In this document: positions 18,240-26,730 of the stretch, piece by piece | How the letters are laid out: every line of letters begins with the position of its first letter | How positions within the stretch are numbered: the first letter of the stretch is position 1 | NCBI GenBank assembly: GCA_016098155.1 | Contig: JAAAJB010000498.1 | Coordinates: 1-26,730, forward strand | Reading direction: 5' to 3' | Source of the DNA: Actinomortierella ambigua | Taxonomy: Eukaryota; Mortierellomycota; Mortierellomycetes; Mortierellales; Mortierellaceae | Length of the DNA stretch: 26,730 nt | The notes under the pieces: generated by a model | The model's input: the letters and a program-made list of their open reading frames with translations, nothing else | What the model was told of the DNA's origin: nothing | Database searches by the model: none | Made by a program: the position numbers and the translations under genes

Positions 18240-19242
18240 AGGCATTCTCGAGACAGAGGACTGGGAGACGGCTATCGACAACACCGAGACAATGATCACC
18301 TCTTGGAAAGATCGCCACCTTCGAGGCAACTTGTGTGGAGAGCTTATCCGGTAAGTTTTGTCGCCCAACACGGGGCTGATTCGCATCTTATTCCGCTTTG
18401 ATTTTCTAACGATCCCTAATTTTTTTATCTCTTGTAGTTTGGAGGACAAGATCGCAAAAAATCCCGAGCTCTTCATTTCGTGTTCGTCTATCAAAGAGTC
18501 ACTCAGGCTTTTCCTCTGTGGCCAGCATCTCTTGGATGCCCCTTCGACTATGCTTGATAATGACGTGCAGCTGGTTGAGGCAGCATTTGGTCGTATCAAG
18601 CTCTTCGGAGGTGCGGCAAGAATGGTTCTCGATGAGCCCCTGGCCTTGAGGGCCACCGAGAACTATTTCCATGTGAAGGATCCCTTATTCATTTCGGCAG
18701 CGGTGCGTGCTATGATGCACTCCACCAACGCTTCGGTCCACGGGAACATGTGGGAGGCCAGTCTTCGTCGAGACGCTGAAGGCAAGGTCACTGTCGTCAT
18801 GGCCTTTGCTGATGACATGTCTCTTCCTGATCAACTCGTTGGTGATGTTAGCATTGTTGGCCATCACGATGGTCAAGCAAAACTCGCCATCTCGCACCCA
18901 AGTATCACAACACAAGACTTCATGAAGGCCCATGTGGAGGACAGTTCAAAGCTACATGGTCAGGAGATCCCGCCATTCTACCTCCCAGCACCACATGTTT
19001 CAGGACCTAATGTCATTTTTCGTCCGCATTAATGGGGCTGTCTATCCTACCTTTGTCCAAGTGAGGTTACAGAGAGCACTAGTTTTTATTGATGTCGCTC
19101 AGTTTGCTTTGCCATGTTGCTCAATATCTTTTTTTTTCCTGCTTCTTTTTTCATTTTCATAGCTGAAATTACGACAGGTTCTTGGGACAAGTGACCTCGA
19201 AAAGGCACTTGCGACGGTTGGTAGTCATGACGTGCAATGGTA
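18240..19242 (+). pseudogene. Crinkler-type (CRN-like) C-terminal region, degraded
   Basis: Coding segments are about 18240-18350, 18438-19060 and 19163-19242, with good GT-AG junctions at 18351/18437 and 19061/19162. The sequence (SWKDRHLRGNLCGELIR, QLVEAAFGRIKLFGG, ATENYFHVKDP, LPAPHVSGPN) matches what I recall of Crinkler-domain proteins common in Mortierella and Rhizophagus. The frame breaks twice. Near 19021 the open frame ends in RPH and the family-like VRINGAVYPTFVQ continues in another frame, consistent with a 2-nt loss. Near 19201 one A is missing within a GAAAAG-like context. The part resembling the usual CRN N-terminal domain was not found upstream. CRN proteins are intracellular or secreted effectors of uncertain role in these fungi. 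The remnant is probably non-functional; family assignment is from memory. Confidence 0.65.
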
Positions 19243-19764
19243 AAACCGACATCCAGCATGGTCACCTTGAGGGAGCGAATAAAAGTCGTTTTCTCGTGAA
19301 ATACTCGCCTCGATGCAGAAAACCTCCAACTGTCTTTTCCGCCAGTATATCCGTACTGTAGTCGTTTTCAAGAGAAGACCAGAACAGAGCGCCATCATTC
19401 CTTTGCCATGATTGATACTTCTCGCGAATGCCACGCCTCGCCTTCTCCGAAAGTAAAGCTCGACGACAGTAAGGAAGAAAATGAAGCATGCGCATCTTCC
19501 TCGCGCTTGAATCCAAATTTCGCACAAAAAACCGGCATGGTGATCTCCTTAGTTTGCAACATTTCTTGAAACCAGGCAATCTGTCTTCCTTTTGACGATT
19601 CTCCTAAAACGTGCATGGTTTGATTCTTGTCCATCTGTATAATGCACTTGCTGTTCGAAAGATACTGACAGGGAGACAATTGTAAGTGTGTGACGAATGA
19701 AGGACGTCGATGTATGAACCTGTAGTGAACTAAAAAAAAAAAAAGTAATGTTGACAGGCCAGTC

Positions 19765-19823
19765 CTCCACTTTCCGCCCCTCTGCCGCGAACTAAACAGA
19801 AGCCCTCGCTAAGAAAGAACCAG
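19765..19823 (+). repeat. 59-bp direct repeat, unit 1
   Basis: It matches 19870-19928 at 53 of 59 positions by hand alignment, without gaps. The period is 105 bp. The core CGCGAACTAAACAGAAGCCC is identical in both units. Confidence 0.85.
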
Positions 19824-19869
19824 GATCTGGCGAGTATCAGCCTTGGACACAGATGGTCACCCTCATAAG

Positions 19870-19928
19870 CTCCACTCTCCGCCCCTCTGTCGCGAACTAA
19901 ACAGAAGCCCACACTAAGAGAGCACCAG
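19870..19928 (+). repeat. 59-bp direct repeat, unit 2
   Basis: Second unit of the pair starting at 19765. The 46 bp between the units is not repeated within the window. Confidence 0.85.
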
Positions 19929-20286
19929 CTATGATACGAGAGTGACTACAGCCTGCGGTTTCCAGCTGTAACATTCTGACATGAATAGCACGAGTACATT
20001 ACCTGAAGCGAGGGCGAAAGACGCGCGGGTAACCTGTGCTGAAGAATGAAGCGATTGGCAGAATAAAAGTTCATTAACAGTAGTCATATAAAGACAACGA
20101 CTTATAGTAGAACATGCGATAGGCAGAACAACCTCATTCTCAACAAGCACACGGGATGAAATCACTCCTCAACTGTGAGCCCACCTTTACCCATTCCATA
20201 ACATGGGCGCCAAAGGAGGCAACAATTTCACCAGGCGGTTTGGGAGCGGGATATTCTGCACACAGTGAACAACCTCCGGACACCTG

Positions 20287-20321
20287 CCGTAAGACCTCGA
20301 CCGCAACCAAGATCTCCTGAC
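20287..20321 (+). repeat. 35-bp direct repeat, unit 1
   Basis: It begins CCGTAAGACC and matches 20520-20554 at 31 of 35 positions, 233 bp apart. Confidence 0.75.
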
Positions 20322-20519
20322 ACAGAGCCTAAAGTTTGCCTGTTTCCAAGACAATGCAGGCCACAGTGGCTCTATCAACAATGTACAGACAAAGGGAAAT
20401 ACAGCATACGAATCCAACACTCGCTTCGGCACATCTGATTTAGAGTGGGTAATCTCACTGATGGCAAAGCTGTCGAATGTCAGAAATGAAGCTGAACATC
20501 CGAACCAACGCAGGAGCTT

Positions 20520-20554
20520 CCGTAAGACCAAGACCGCAACCCAGATCCCCTGAC
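20520..20554 (+). repeat. 35-bp direct repeat, unit 2
   Basis: Partner of the repeat at 20287. Both share GACCGCAACC and end in CCTGAC. The origin, possibly a decayed mobile element, is not determined. Confidence 0.75.
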
Positions 20555-20750
20555 GAAGTCGTGGCCTGCGTATGATTTCTGAATGACACTCACAAAAAAA
20601 AACAATTACCTCAGATTGAATCGCGAAATGCTAAGGGAGACAGAGAACGAGAAGACTGTGTGTGTTTGTGTAATTAAAGTTGAAAGAATTGAAGCGCGTA
20701 TCTGAGGCTCAATTAAGCGGCTGCGTTGAGCTATTGCTTGGCTGAGAAAG

Positions 20751-20829
20751 GTGTGTGTGTGTGTGTGTATGTTGTGTGTGTGTGTGTGTGTGTGTACGTT
20801 GTGTGTGTACGTTGTGTGTGTGTGTGTGT
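20751..20829 (+). repeat. GT microsatellite with interruptions
   Basis: About 79 bp of (GT)n interrupted by ATGTT and ACGTT units. This is slippage-prone sequence with no coding function. Confidence 0.95.
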
Positions 20830-21870
20830 AAGGAAAGCCTTTCTAGAAGGAAGAGATCCCACTTGTTTTTCCAGGCATAATTCTCTTGCGATAAACCGGC
20901 TACTTCTCCGTACAATACTTCGTGGTCGCGAACTTTGACTACGATATCAGGTCGGTCAGGCTGTATCATAGACCTTGGTTCCTCTGTACTTCAGAAGAGG
21001 TATTAGGACTATGGTAGGTATTCCGGTCTATGTCGCAGGCAAATGAGCCGTGAGAAAATCAGTGCCATGCAGCATAAATATGTACACCACTGCTTCGATT
21101 TCCAGAATGGAGCCCTTGGAAAGAATATCAAAGGAATACTTACAGCTAGACTACAATGTACAATTGCTTGAGAGCATCGCCTTGTAAAAATCGCTGCAGC
21201 CCACTTTCGGATCGAGGCAACTCAATCGAACTTTGAGACGAAAATATGCTCAAACTGATACAGGGCGAACATGCTTCCATGCCAACCTATAACATAACAA
21301 ATACATACGCACCAATCAATAAAAAATCCAAGGATGCCCACAACTTCATAGGCCGCTATAGATGCGATTACCTTGAAAGTCCAGGAATAAGAGCGTCGAT
21401 TTAACCCCGCTAGCCTTATGTTGCATCTCCATGATGGCGCGAATTCAATCCTGTGTTTTTGCTGTGCTGAATTTCAATATCCGACTGCGTAGCCTCGGCA
21501 GTTTTGAACTCCAAGTTGGCTAGCTCGTGTCCCATGCGCATGAGAAAGGAGATCCACCTTACGGCCAAACGTTCCAGCCTCGTCGTACTCGATCATCTAG
21601 CAGTGTTTTGATAGCCTTCGTTGATTCTGGCACACACTCGCCGCTGGAACGAGAGATAATGTTCAGTTTCTACCACTCTACTCACCCGTTGCTCCTCATC
21701 TCGAACCGAGCTGACTTACCAGCCTGGACATAGCGTCTCTCCGCAGAGCACAGCTTTGCCCACGTCCGTCGTGTTCGGAGCCACTGGTTTGAGTAAAAGT
21801 CAATGGGTAGCGACGACATGTTGCTACCTCACTATCGACGACTTGGATGAAAAATAAGGGGTGGGTAAAG

Positions 21871-21927
21871 AGTGAGGGTGAGGGTGAGGGTGGGAGTGAG
21901 GGTGAGGGTGAGAGTGAGGGGGGGGGA
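21871..21927 (+). repeat. G-rich GAGGGT hexamer minisatellite
   Basis: Repeated GTGAGG/GAGGGT units with some variants, ending in a run of eight or more G. At least four GGG runs are separated by 3-nt TGA loops on the plus strand, which meets the pattern for an intramolecular G-quadruplex. Confidence 0.85.
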
Positions 21928-22448
21928 TGGTTTATATAGCACATATAGCACAGAGTTGGAGCTGAGGAACCAATTGTGGCACCAAGTGTGGAAACAACCG
22001 TGGTAAATGTGAGAGTCAGGTGTACAATACATCACAATCAATCATGCTTTTCTTTACGAGGTGCAGTAGCAATAAAGCGGACTTTTCTATCTACCCTGCC
22101 ATTAGCCAACTTCAGAAAATGGCATCTCCTTTATCTTTCAAGAGAAGCACACCATGCAGCTTGAGCTCTGCAGAGAGCTGCGTTGCGACCGATCGCACGA
22201 GGGAAGAGGGTGAAAAGGCCACGATGTTCCTGGTGGTTGGAACCTTGGACTTGTTCGGTGTTGGGAGCAGATTCAATTCTTGCAGTCGACAAATGAAATT
22301 GTTGACTGTGATGGCAACACTGGGTTTGGAGACCGCCGAGGGCTTCTTGACCGTAGTGCTCGAACCTGAGGCAGATGATGTGCTGACCGTGGGGGTGATT
22401 TTGGGTAGCCTCAGCATAGGCGTATTCCCCGAGTAGAGAAAGTTGAGG

Positions 22449-23073
22449 AACATTTGTCACCGCCGTCAAGAATGACGGGGACAACAAAGACAAGGACAGG
22501 CATGAAATGCTCAAGAGACAGACTGCCGCGAGCACCGCACCTACTACGACTACTACCACCGTCAAGGTCGTCCATAAAGTGCGTGTTGTCGAGCTCGCCC
22601 GAGCTTCACCCAAGATCGTGCAGGTGCAGCGAGCGTGTCGCATGTACGAGTCGATGGTCTTGGCAAGGTTCCTGTTGACGCACCTGCCGACGTTGGGACA
22701 GCCAGGTCTTGTTCAACTGCCTTCTTCTGGTGCGACGACGGTGGCTATGAAGACGACGACGAAGAAGAGGGTCATGACTATGGTTTTGGTACCACAACCA
22801 AGACGACATGAAGAAGGTCAGAAGGCCGCCGCGAAGCAAAGTGGCGTGGACCCACTTTCCGGCCCCATGCCCTCTTTTAACAGGTCGTCACCTATGGCAC
22901 CACGGTCTGCACGTCCTGGTATTTCTCGTCGCTGGAGCTGTCACTATACCGCTCGCCGTCGCCATAGCAGCTACAACACGGTGCTGCCAATTTTCCTGCC
23001 ACCACTGTGGCTGACTGCCGCGGCAGCGGCTCGCCTACGTCGTTCCAAGCCGAAGGCCGTGAAGAGTCCATGA
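22449..23073 (+). CDS. Uncertain hypothetical open frame, Thr-rich
   Basis: The frame opens after a possible acceptor (GTTGAG|GAACATTTG). It reads TFVTAVKNDGDNKDKDRHEM, then a Thr run, then VKVVHKVRVVELARASPKIV, and runs to a stop at 23073. The first 90 or so codons look coding: third positions are G/C-rich and amphipathic helices are plausible. After about 22725 a more natural acidic stretch (GGYEDDDEEEGHDYGFG) lies in another frame. A further possible exon follows TTTTAACAG (22883). The true gene model, and even the strand, are unclear, because overlapping minus-strand frames at 22643-22131 and 23194-22892 are also open. No family is recognised. Confidence 0.3.
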
Positions 23074-23837
23074 TTTGGACGCGAAGAAGCGGGAGGCAGA
23101 GGAAGGGGGGGGGGAGGAAGATGGATGATCCTTCCGACATCCTCCCTTGTTCCAATAGCATTTCGACGATCCAAACATTCAAACCGCGAACCAAGGCTGT
23201 GCATGGTACATACTACATACCGCTGTAGGGCTCAATGTGATAGAAAAGGAGAGAGAGAGTAACCATCATTTGGAGTCGTTTCAACCAACCAACCGTCCAG
23301 CCAAACAAGAACCAAAAAAGCTTTTTTTTCTCCTTTCAGTTCATGTAGCCGTGAGTTTTCTTCTTCTTTTTCTTTTTTGTATTTCGACTTCATTTCACAG
23401 TACATGCAAAGTTTGAGTTCTGAAAGAAAAAAGTGGGCTTGAACGTATGTATATCAAACAAACTTTAGTCATTCCAACTGAAAGAGGAGGAAGAAGATCA
23501 ACTCCAGCAAAAAAATATAGAATCACTTCCAGATGTCTCCACATTCTGGAAGCTATCAGAACAACAACAACCAAAAAAAAAAAAAAAAAAAAAAACTCAA
23601 AGTGGACTGGGAAGGGGAAGGGGAAGGGTCCATCGGCTAGAACGATAGCCAGGTTTTGGATTAGACCGAGAATGCTGGCAGTAATTCATTCGGTAAGAAA
23701 GTGGGCATTGGGGGAGGAAGAAGATAGGAGGAGAATGTCGCGACATCTAGATCGACGGGAATGAGGACGGGGACGGGGGCGGCAACACCCTACCGTGAAA
23801 GCACTTTAAACACTTTCAACAGAGGTCGTTCATCTAT
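23074..23837. other. Intergenic region upstream of F-box copy 3
   Basis: No gene is supported. It holds a G-run (23106-23114) and a 23-nt A homopolymer (23573-23595), followed by GGGAAG repeats. Confidence 0.5.
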
Positions 23838-23846
23838 TATATAAAA
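23838..23846 (+). promoter_or_regulatory. TATA box of F-box copy 3
   Basis: TATATAAAA lies 41 nt before an ATG at 23879 and 200 nt before the ATG at 24038 that matches the paralogue's start. A start site about 30 nt downstream of the TATA would put the first ATG very close to the cap. Confidence 0.55.
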
Positions 23847-24037
23847 TTCTTCCTGAGACGACCACGCTTGTCACGGCAATGGTGCAACAATGGTGTGTTC
23901 AGGGGTATGTGGGTAGTCAAGGTACCTCGTCACAACCGAGGGAGAGAAAAATAATCCCACAATGGGTTGTAAAAAAACATCTCACACGATTTTTTCCTCC
24001 CTCTTCCGCTCTTCATCGCAGCTACATTGCAGCTCAA

Positions 24038-26107
24038 ATGGATGTCATTGCTCTCATCATCGACAATGTCGACGACAGAGGCACGCTATTTTCACTTCTC
24101 GTCGTCAATAAGGACGTCTTTCGATACACCTGCCGCGTCCTCTACAGAGATCCATTTCGTTTCTTCCGCGACTATGACCCCTTCGACGACGACGACGAGC
24201 TGACACACCAAAGCGATCTCTCTCTCGTCCAGCTGCTTTTGGCTCTCTCTCCAGCTGTGGATGACGATTCCAACGTTGTCCGCAGTATATTGAATGTGCC
24301 AGAGAAGCGCGAATCGGAATCTGAGGCCCTGCCGACGACGATGCTCAACTATCTCTCGTTTGTCCGATATGTACGATTGGAGTCATCGTTGGACGATCTC
24401 ATAGGCCGCTCCACGGATTTCGGGCGACAGGACTGTTGCCCTATCCATGTCCCTCGAGATGTATTTTCGGTATTCAAAAGCGGCTTGGCGTGGAGTCTCT
24501 GCGGTCATCAACTGAGCCAGATACGTGAGCTTGAGATCCAGCCGGAGAGCATCGATCGCTACATCGCTGTGGCCTCCCAGCTGTGTCGGCTGAGCACCGT
24601 TGTCATCACCATCTACCATGATTTTTCTGAGGAGCTGGTAAAGCATGCTTATTCTTCCACCGTCCGTCTGATCCAGAGCCTCCAAGAGCACCACGGCAAG
24701 GATATAGTCCGCGACTGTAGCTTCTATAGCCTATTGGGGGAGGATGAGGACGAAGTCTTTCGACTGGATATGGATGTTCTCGAGTACCTCCCTCTTCATC
24801 TGCCTCGCGATCTGAACCTGACTCTACCTCTGCGGCCAAAGGATCTATACCTGTCACGGCTGACGACTCTGGGGGTGAACAAATACCATGACCGCCGGTG
24901 GGAAGATATCCTCAAGAGCTATTCCGACCTCACGGATGGACAGACCCTGCAGCGTTGCCGTGCACTCGTCGACCTGTCTCTTGAAATCCTCATGGGAGAG
25001 ATTGAAGGCCCGAGTGTTTTTGCATGGGCAGCAGACGAGGCGCGTGAGCGAGCAGCGGGCAGACTCTTAGCACCGGCGGTTCCCTTGGAGAGGCTCTCGA
25101 TTTCGCTGAAAGGGCCTTCACCAGTGGACGCACACCGAGTGCTCATGGATTGCGTCCGTGGATTTGGAGGGTCGCTCCTCTCACTCATGGTTTTTTTGGA
25201 TGAGAGTCAAGAAGGGGATGCAGAGGAAGAGAACAAGAATCTGCCTCTTCTATCATTGTCCAAAGACGAATCCACCATAATGCGGCGACTACAACACCTT
25301 CAGATCACTTTCAGCGAGTCCGAACAATTAGATCGTTGGCTCCTTCCGCTGTGCCCCAACCTGAAAAGTCTGGATGTTCATTTTAACGATTTCATGGACC
25401 CGAACACGCCACGTCCAATGTGGTCTACATTCCATTTCCCAAACCTCACTCGGCTCGACCTCCATCAACGGGCAGCCTTCATGTTCGATCCAGCGTCTTT
25501 TAACGATATGCTACGACTGGAAGATCTCCGTATGGTGACCATTTCGGATAAATACTCTTTGTCGGATCGCTGGACTTGGGACTGGAACCTCCCAGGATTG
25601 ACCAGGTTCTCTCTGCATGGGACTGCATCGGACGCCAATTTCTTTTGGAAGGTCCTTCGAAGATGTCCAAAGCTCGAGTTGCTGTTTGTTTGCTGTGGAG
25701 AATTAGAGGACGAATCATATCTTCTCAACGTGGTGTCGGAATTGACAAGCCCAGCACAGGATATCTTTCCTAGTCTCAAGAGTCTATATTTTCAAGGACT
25801 TATCTGTCTCCAGCCCAAAGACCTTCAGGCCTTGATGGGATGTGCTCTACCAGGGCTCCAGGAGTTCACCCTGCATAATGTGGACCCCTGCACGGTAGAG
25901 CAGGTGGTGGAGTTCACACGGCATCATCCATCGTTGAAGAATGTGACACTCTTGGATGAGCCGCCGAACAAGGCCCTACAGCGACAACTTGGCCTCGACA
26001 CCGAGCGCCATAGTAGCGGTGAAGACACCGCCACAAGCGAAAGGTGTATCTATACATTCAAAAGTCTCGAGGCACCCGATGTAATTTTGTTCCAAACAAA
26101 TCAATAA
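24038..26107 (+). CDS. F-box/LRR-like protein (copy 3), apparently intact
   Basis: 689 residues from ATG 24038. The frame is also open from an ATG at 23879 (742 residues). Residues 1-45 (MDVIALIIDNVDDRGTLFSLL) are a short F-box-like motif shared with the gene at 604. The rest is LRR-like (CPNLKSLDVHF, FPNLTRLDLHQ, CPKLELLFV, LPGLQEFTL). Such proteins link substrates to SCF ubiquitin ligases through Skp1; the substrate is unknown. The later start is favoured because it aligns with the paralogue's VIALxIDNVDD block. A 117-nt segment (23905-24021) has a GTATGT donor, a pyrimidine tract and a CAG acceptor. It could be an intron, and its length keeps the frame either way. The stop codon TAA at 26105 lies inside an AATAAA. 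Unlike copy 2 this copy has no frameshift, and its C-terminus is about 20 residues longer than copy 1. Confidence 0.85.
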   Translation: MDVIALIIDNVDDRGTLFSLLVVNKDVFRYTCRVLYRDPFRFFRDYDPFDDDDELTHQSDLSLVQLLLALSPAVDDDSNVVRSILNVPEKRESESEALPTTMLNYLSFVRYVRLESSLDDLIGRSTDFGRQDCCPIHVPRDVFSVFKSGLAWSLCGHQLSQIRELEIQPESIDRYIAVASQLCRLSTVVITIYHDFSEELVKHAYSSTVRLIQSLQEHHGKDIVRDCSFYSLLGEDEDEVFRLDMDVLEYLPLHLPRDLNLTLPLRPKDLYLSRLTTLGVNKYHDRRWEDILKSYSDLTDGQTLQRCRALVDLSLEILMGEIEGPSVFAWAADEARERAAGRLLAPAVPLERLSISLKGPSPVDAHRVLMDCVRGFGGSLLSLMVFLDESQEGDAEEENKNLPLLSLSKDESTIMRRLQHLQITFSESEQLDRWLLPLCPNLKSLDVHFNDFMDPNTPRPMWSTFHFPNLTRLDLHQRAAFMFDPASFNDMLRLEDLRMVTISDKYSLSDRWTWDWNLPGLTRFSLHGTASDANFFWKVLRRCPKLELLFVCCGELEDESYLLNVVSELTSPAQDIFPSLKSLYFQGLICLQPKDLQALMGCALPGLQEFTLHNVDPCTVEQVVEFTRHHPSLKNVTLLDEPPNKALQRQLGLDTERHSSGEDTATSERCIYTFKSLEAPDVILFQTNQ

Positions 26108-26108
26108 A
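26103..26108 (+). terminator. Poly(A) signal overlapping the stop codon of F-box copy 3
   Basis: CAATAAAG contains both the in-frame TAA stop and an AATAAA hexamer, followed 23 nt later by a T-run (26132-26140). If used, the 3' UTR would be only about 15-30 nt. Confidence 0.5.
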
Positions 26109-26730
26109 GATGGCCAAATAGTCTTCCACTTTTTTTTTTATTTGGTTTGTCATTCCTGTCAGTCCTTTGGGGTTGAGCACGCCGCAAAACAAGTTAAAGA
26201 ATAGACGTCAAAACCGCACCTATGCTGAGCATCATTGGTTTTTCGAGCAGGGTGATCTTGCTCAATTTTGTGTACAGCAAGCTCTCCACCTAGCAAAGCG
26301 GTGTGCAATGACGGGTAGAAAGCAAGACAGATTGGCAGTGACAAGAGTATATATCTCCGCTACGCCCACAGCCTCCTTGACGAACATGCTTTCGCATGAG
26401 TGAATGGGTTGACTGTCTTTTACCGGCTGTCGTACTCTGTTGCTCGCGTACTCCTGCAAATGATATGATAATATTCATGCAGCTTAGACAATGGTTTGGA
26501 TGGCAAAAAAACAACTTTAATTCACACGAAAGAGCCAAGCCAGTGGTGCTACCACAGTGGGTGGGCAAGGGGGGCGAGGGCAATGAAAGTTTCGGACTAC
26601 GGGCGAGCTTATGTCCACACCAAAAAGTAAACAAACAAATGGAATGAATTATTAAATTTTGCAATTCATCCATCCGACCATTCGATTCCATTCAAATTCA
26701 AGCCAGTAGAGTCACTTACTTGCCTCGCCC
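26109..26730. other. Intergenic tail, no gene seen
   Basis: Short open frames on both strands here have no recognisable features. An AT-rich stretch lies at 26636-26670. Confidence 0.5.

Larger units (their letters stand above)
19243..22448. other. Gene-poor region with repeats
   Basis: About 3.2 kb in which no open frame on either strand shows convincing protein features. It contains a pair of 59-bp direct repeats, a pair of 35-bp direct repeats, a GT microsatellite and a G-rich hexamer array, listed separately. Short open frames at 22020-22436 (plus) and 22453-22112 (minus) overlap each other and cannot be ranked. Confidence 0.5.

Noticed and set aside
19730..19912. Minus-strand frame with repeated GFCLVRxRGAESG
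   Set aside because: The peptide repeat merely reflects the 59-bp DNA repeat; no start context or splice support.
19765..20554. Direct repeats as a CRISPR array
   Set aside because: Only two units each, irregular spacing, and a fungal nuclear context.
20751..21927. Telomeric or subtelomeric repeat
   Set aside because: The GT tract and GAGGGT array are short, internal and not the fungal TTAGGG pattern.

Overview
The window is nuclear DNA of a fungus. The genes are compact and broken by many short GT-AG introns, with pyrimidine-rich 3' splice sites and CTAAC/CTGAC-like branch points. They include eEF1B-gamma, eIF3i, the EKC/KEOPS kinase Bud32, V-ATPase subunit e and an EIF1AD homologue. The style of the F-box/LRR paralogues and a decayed Crinkler-type C-terminal region point to Mucoromycota, most likely Mortierellaceae. 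That placement rests on recall of family style, not on a search.

Layout. Positions 1-2650 hold two tandem F-box/LRR paralogues: the 3' end of one, and a second copy broken by a 7-bp tandem duplication. Positions 2838-3524 are a decayed copy of the next gene, which at 3981-5258 encodes an unusual GST-like plus glyoxalase-like (VOC) fusion. Convergent to it, on the minus strand (7590-5508), is the four-exon eEF1B-gamma gene. Two of its introns each contain a near-identical C/D-box snoRNA candidate whose antisense element matches the LSU rRNA peptidyl-transferase region (snR38-like). BUD32 (7812-9163, six exons) diverges from it over a 221-bp shared promoter. Next on the minus strand come V-ATPase subunit e (10047-9454), a four-transmembrane protein with a disordered tail (12477-10311) and an EIF1AD homologue (13832-13141). 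The eIF3i gene (14627-16328) diverges from EIF1AD, and its first coding exon is only the ATG. A signal-peptide/single-TM protein follows (16582-17652).

From about 17.7 to 23.8 kb the character changes. There is a frameshifted Crinkler-type C-terminal remnant (18240-19242), then about 3 kb of gene-poor DNA with short direct repeats, a GT microsatellite and a G-rich hexamer array. An ambiguous open frame at 22449-23073 ends this stretch. The window closes with a third, apparently intact F-box/LRR gene (24038-26107).

The middle 12 kb is a conserved housekeeping block, with several genes in translation or tRNA modification. It is flanked by fast-evolving F-box, Crinkler-like and pseudogene material. 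The most interesting items are the duplicated intronic snR38-like RNAs, the GST-VOC fusion in which both halves seem to have lost catalytic residues, the one-codon exon of eIF3i and the GC-AG intron of the EIF1AD gene.
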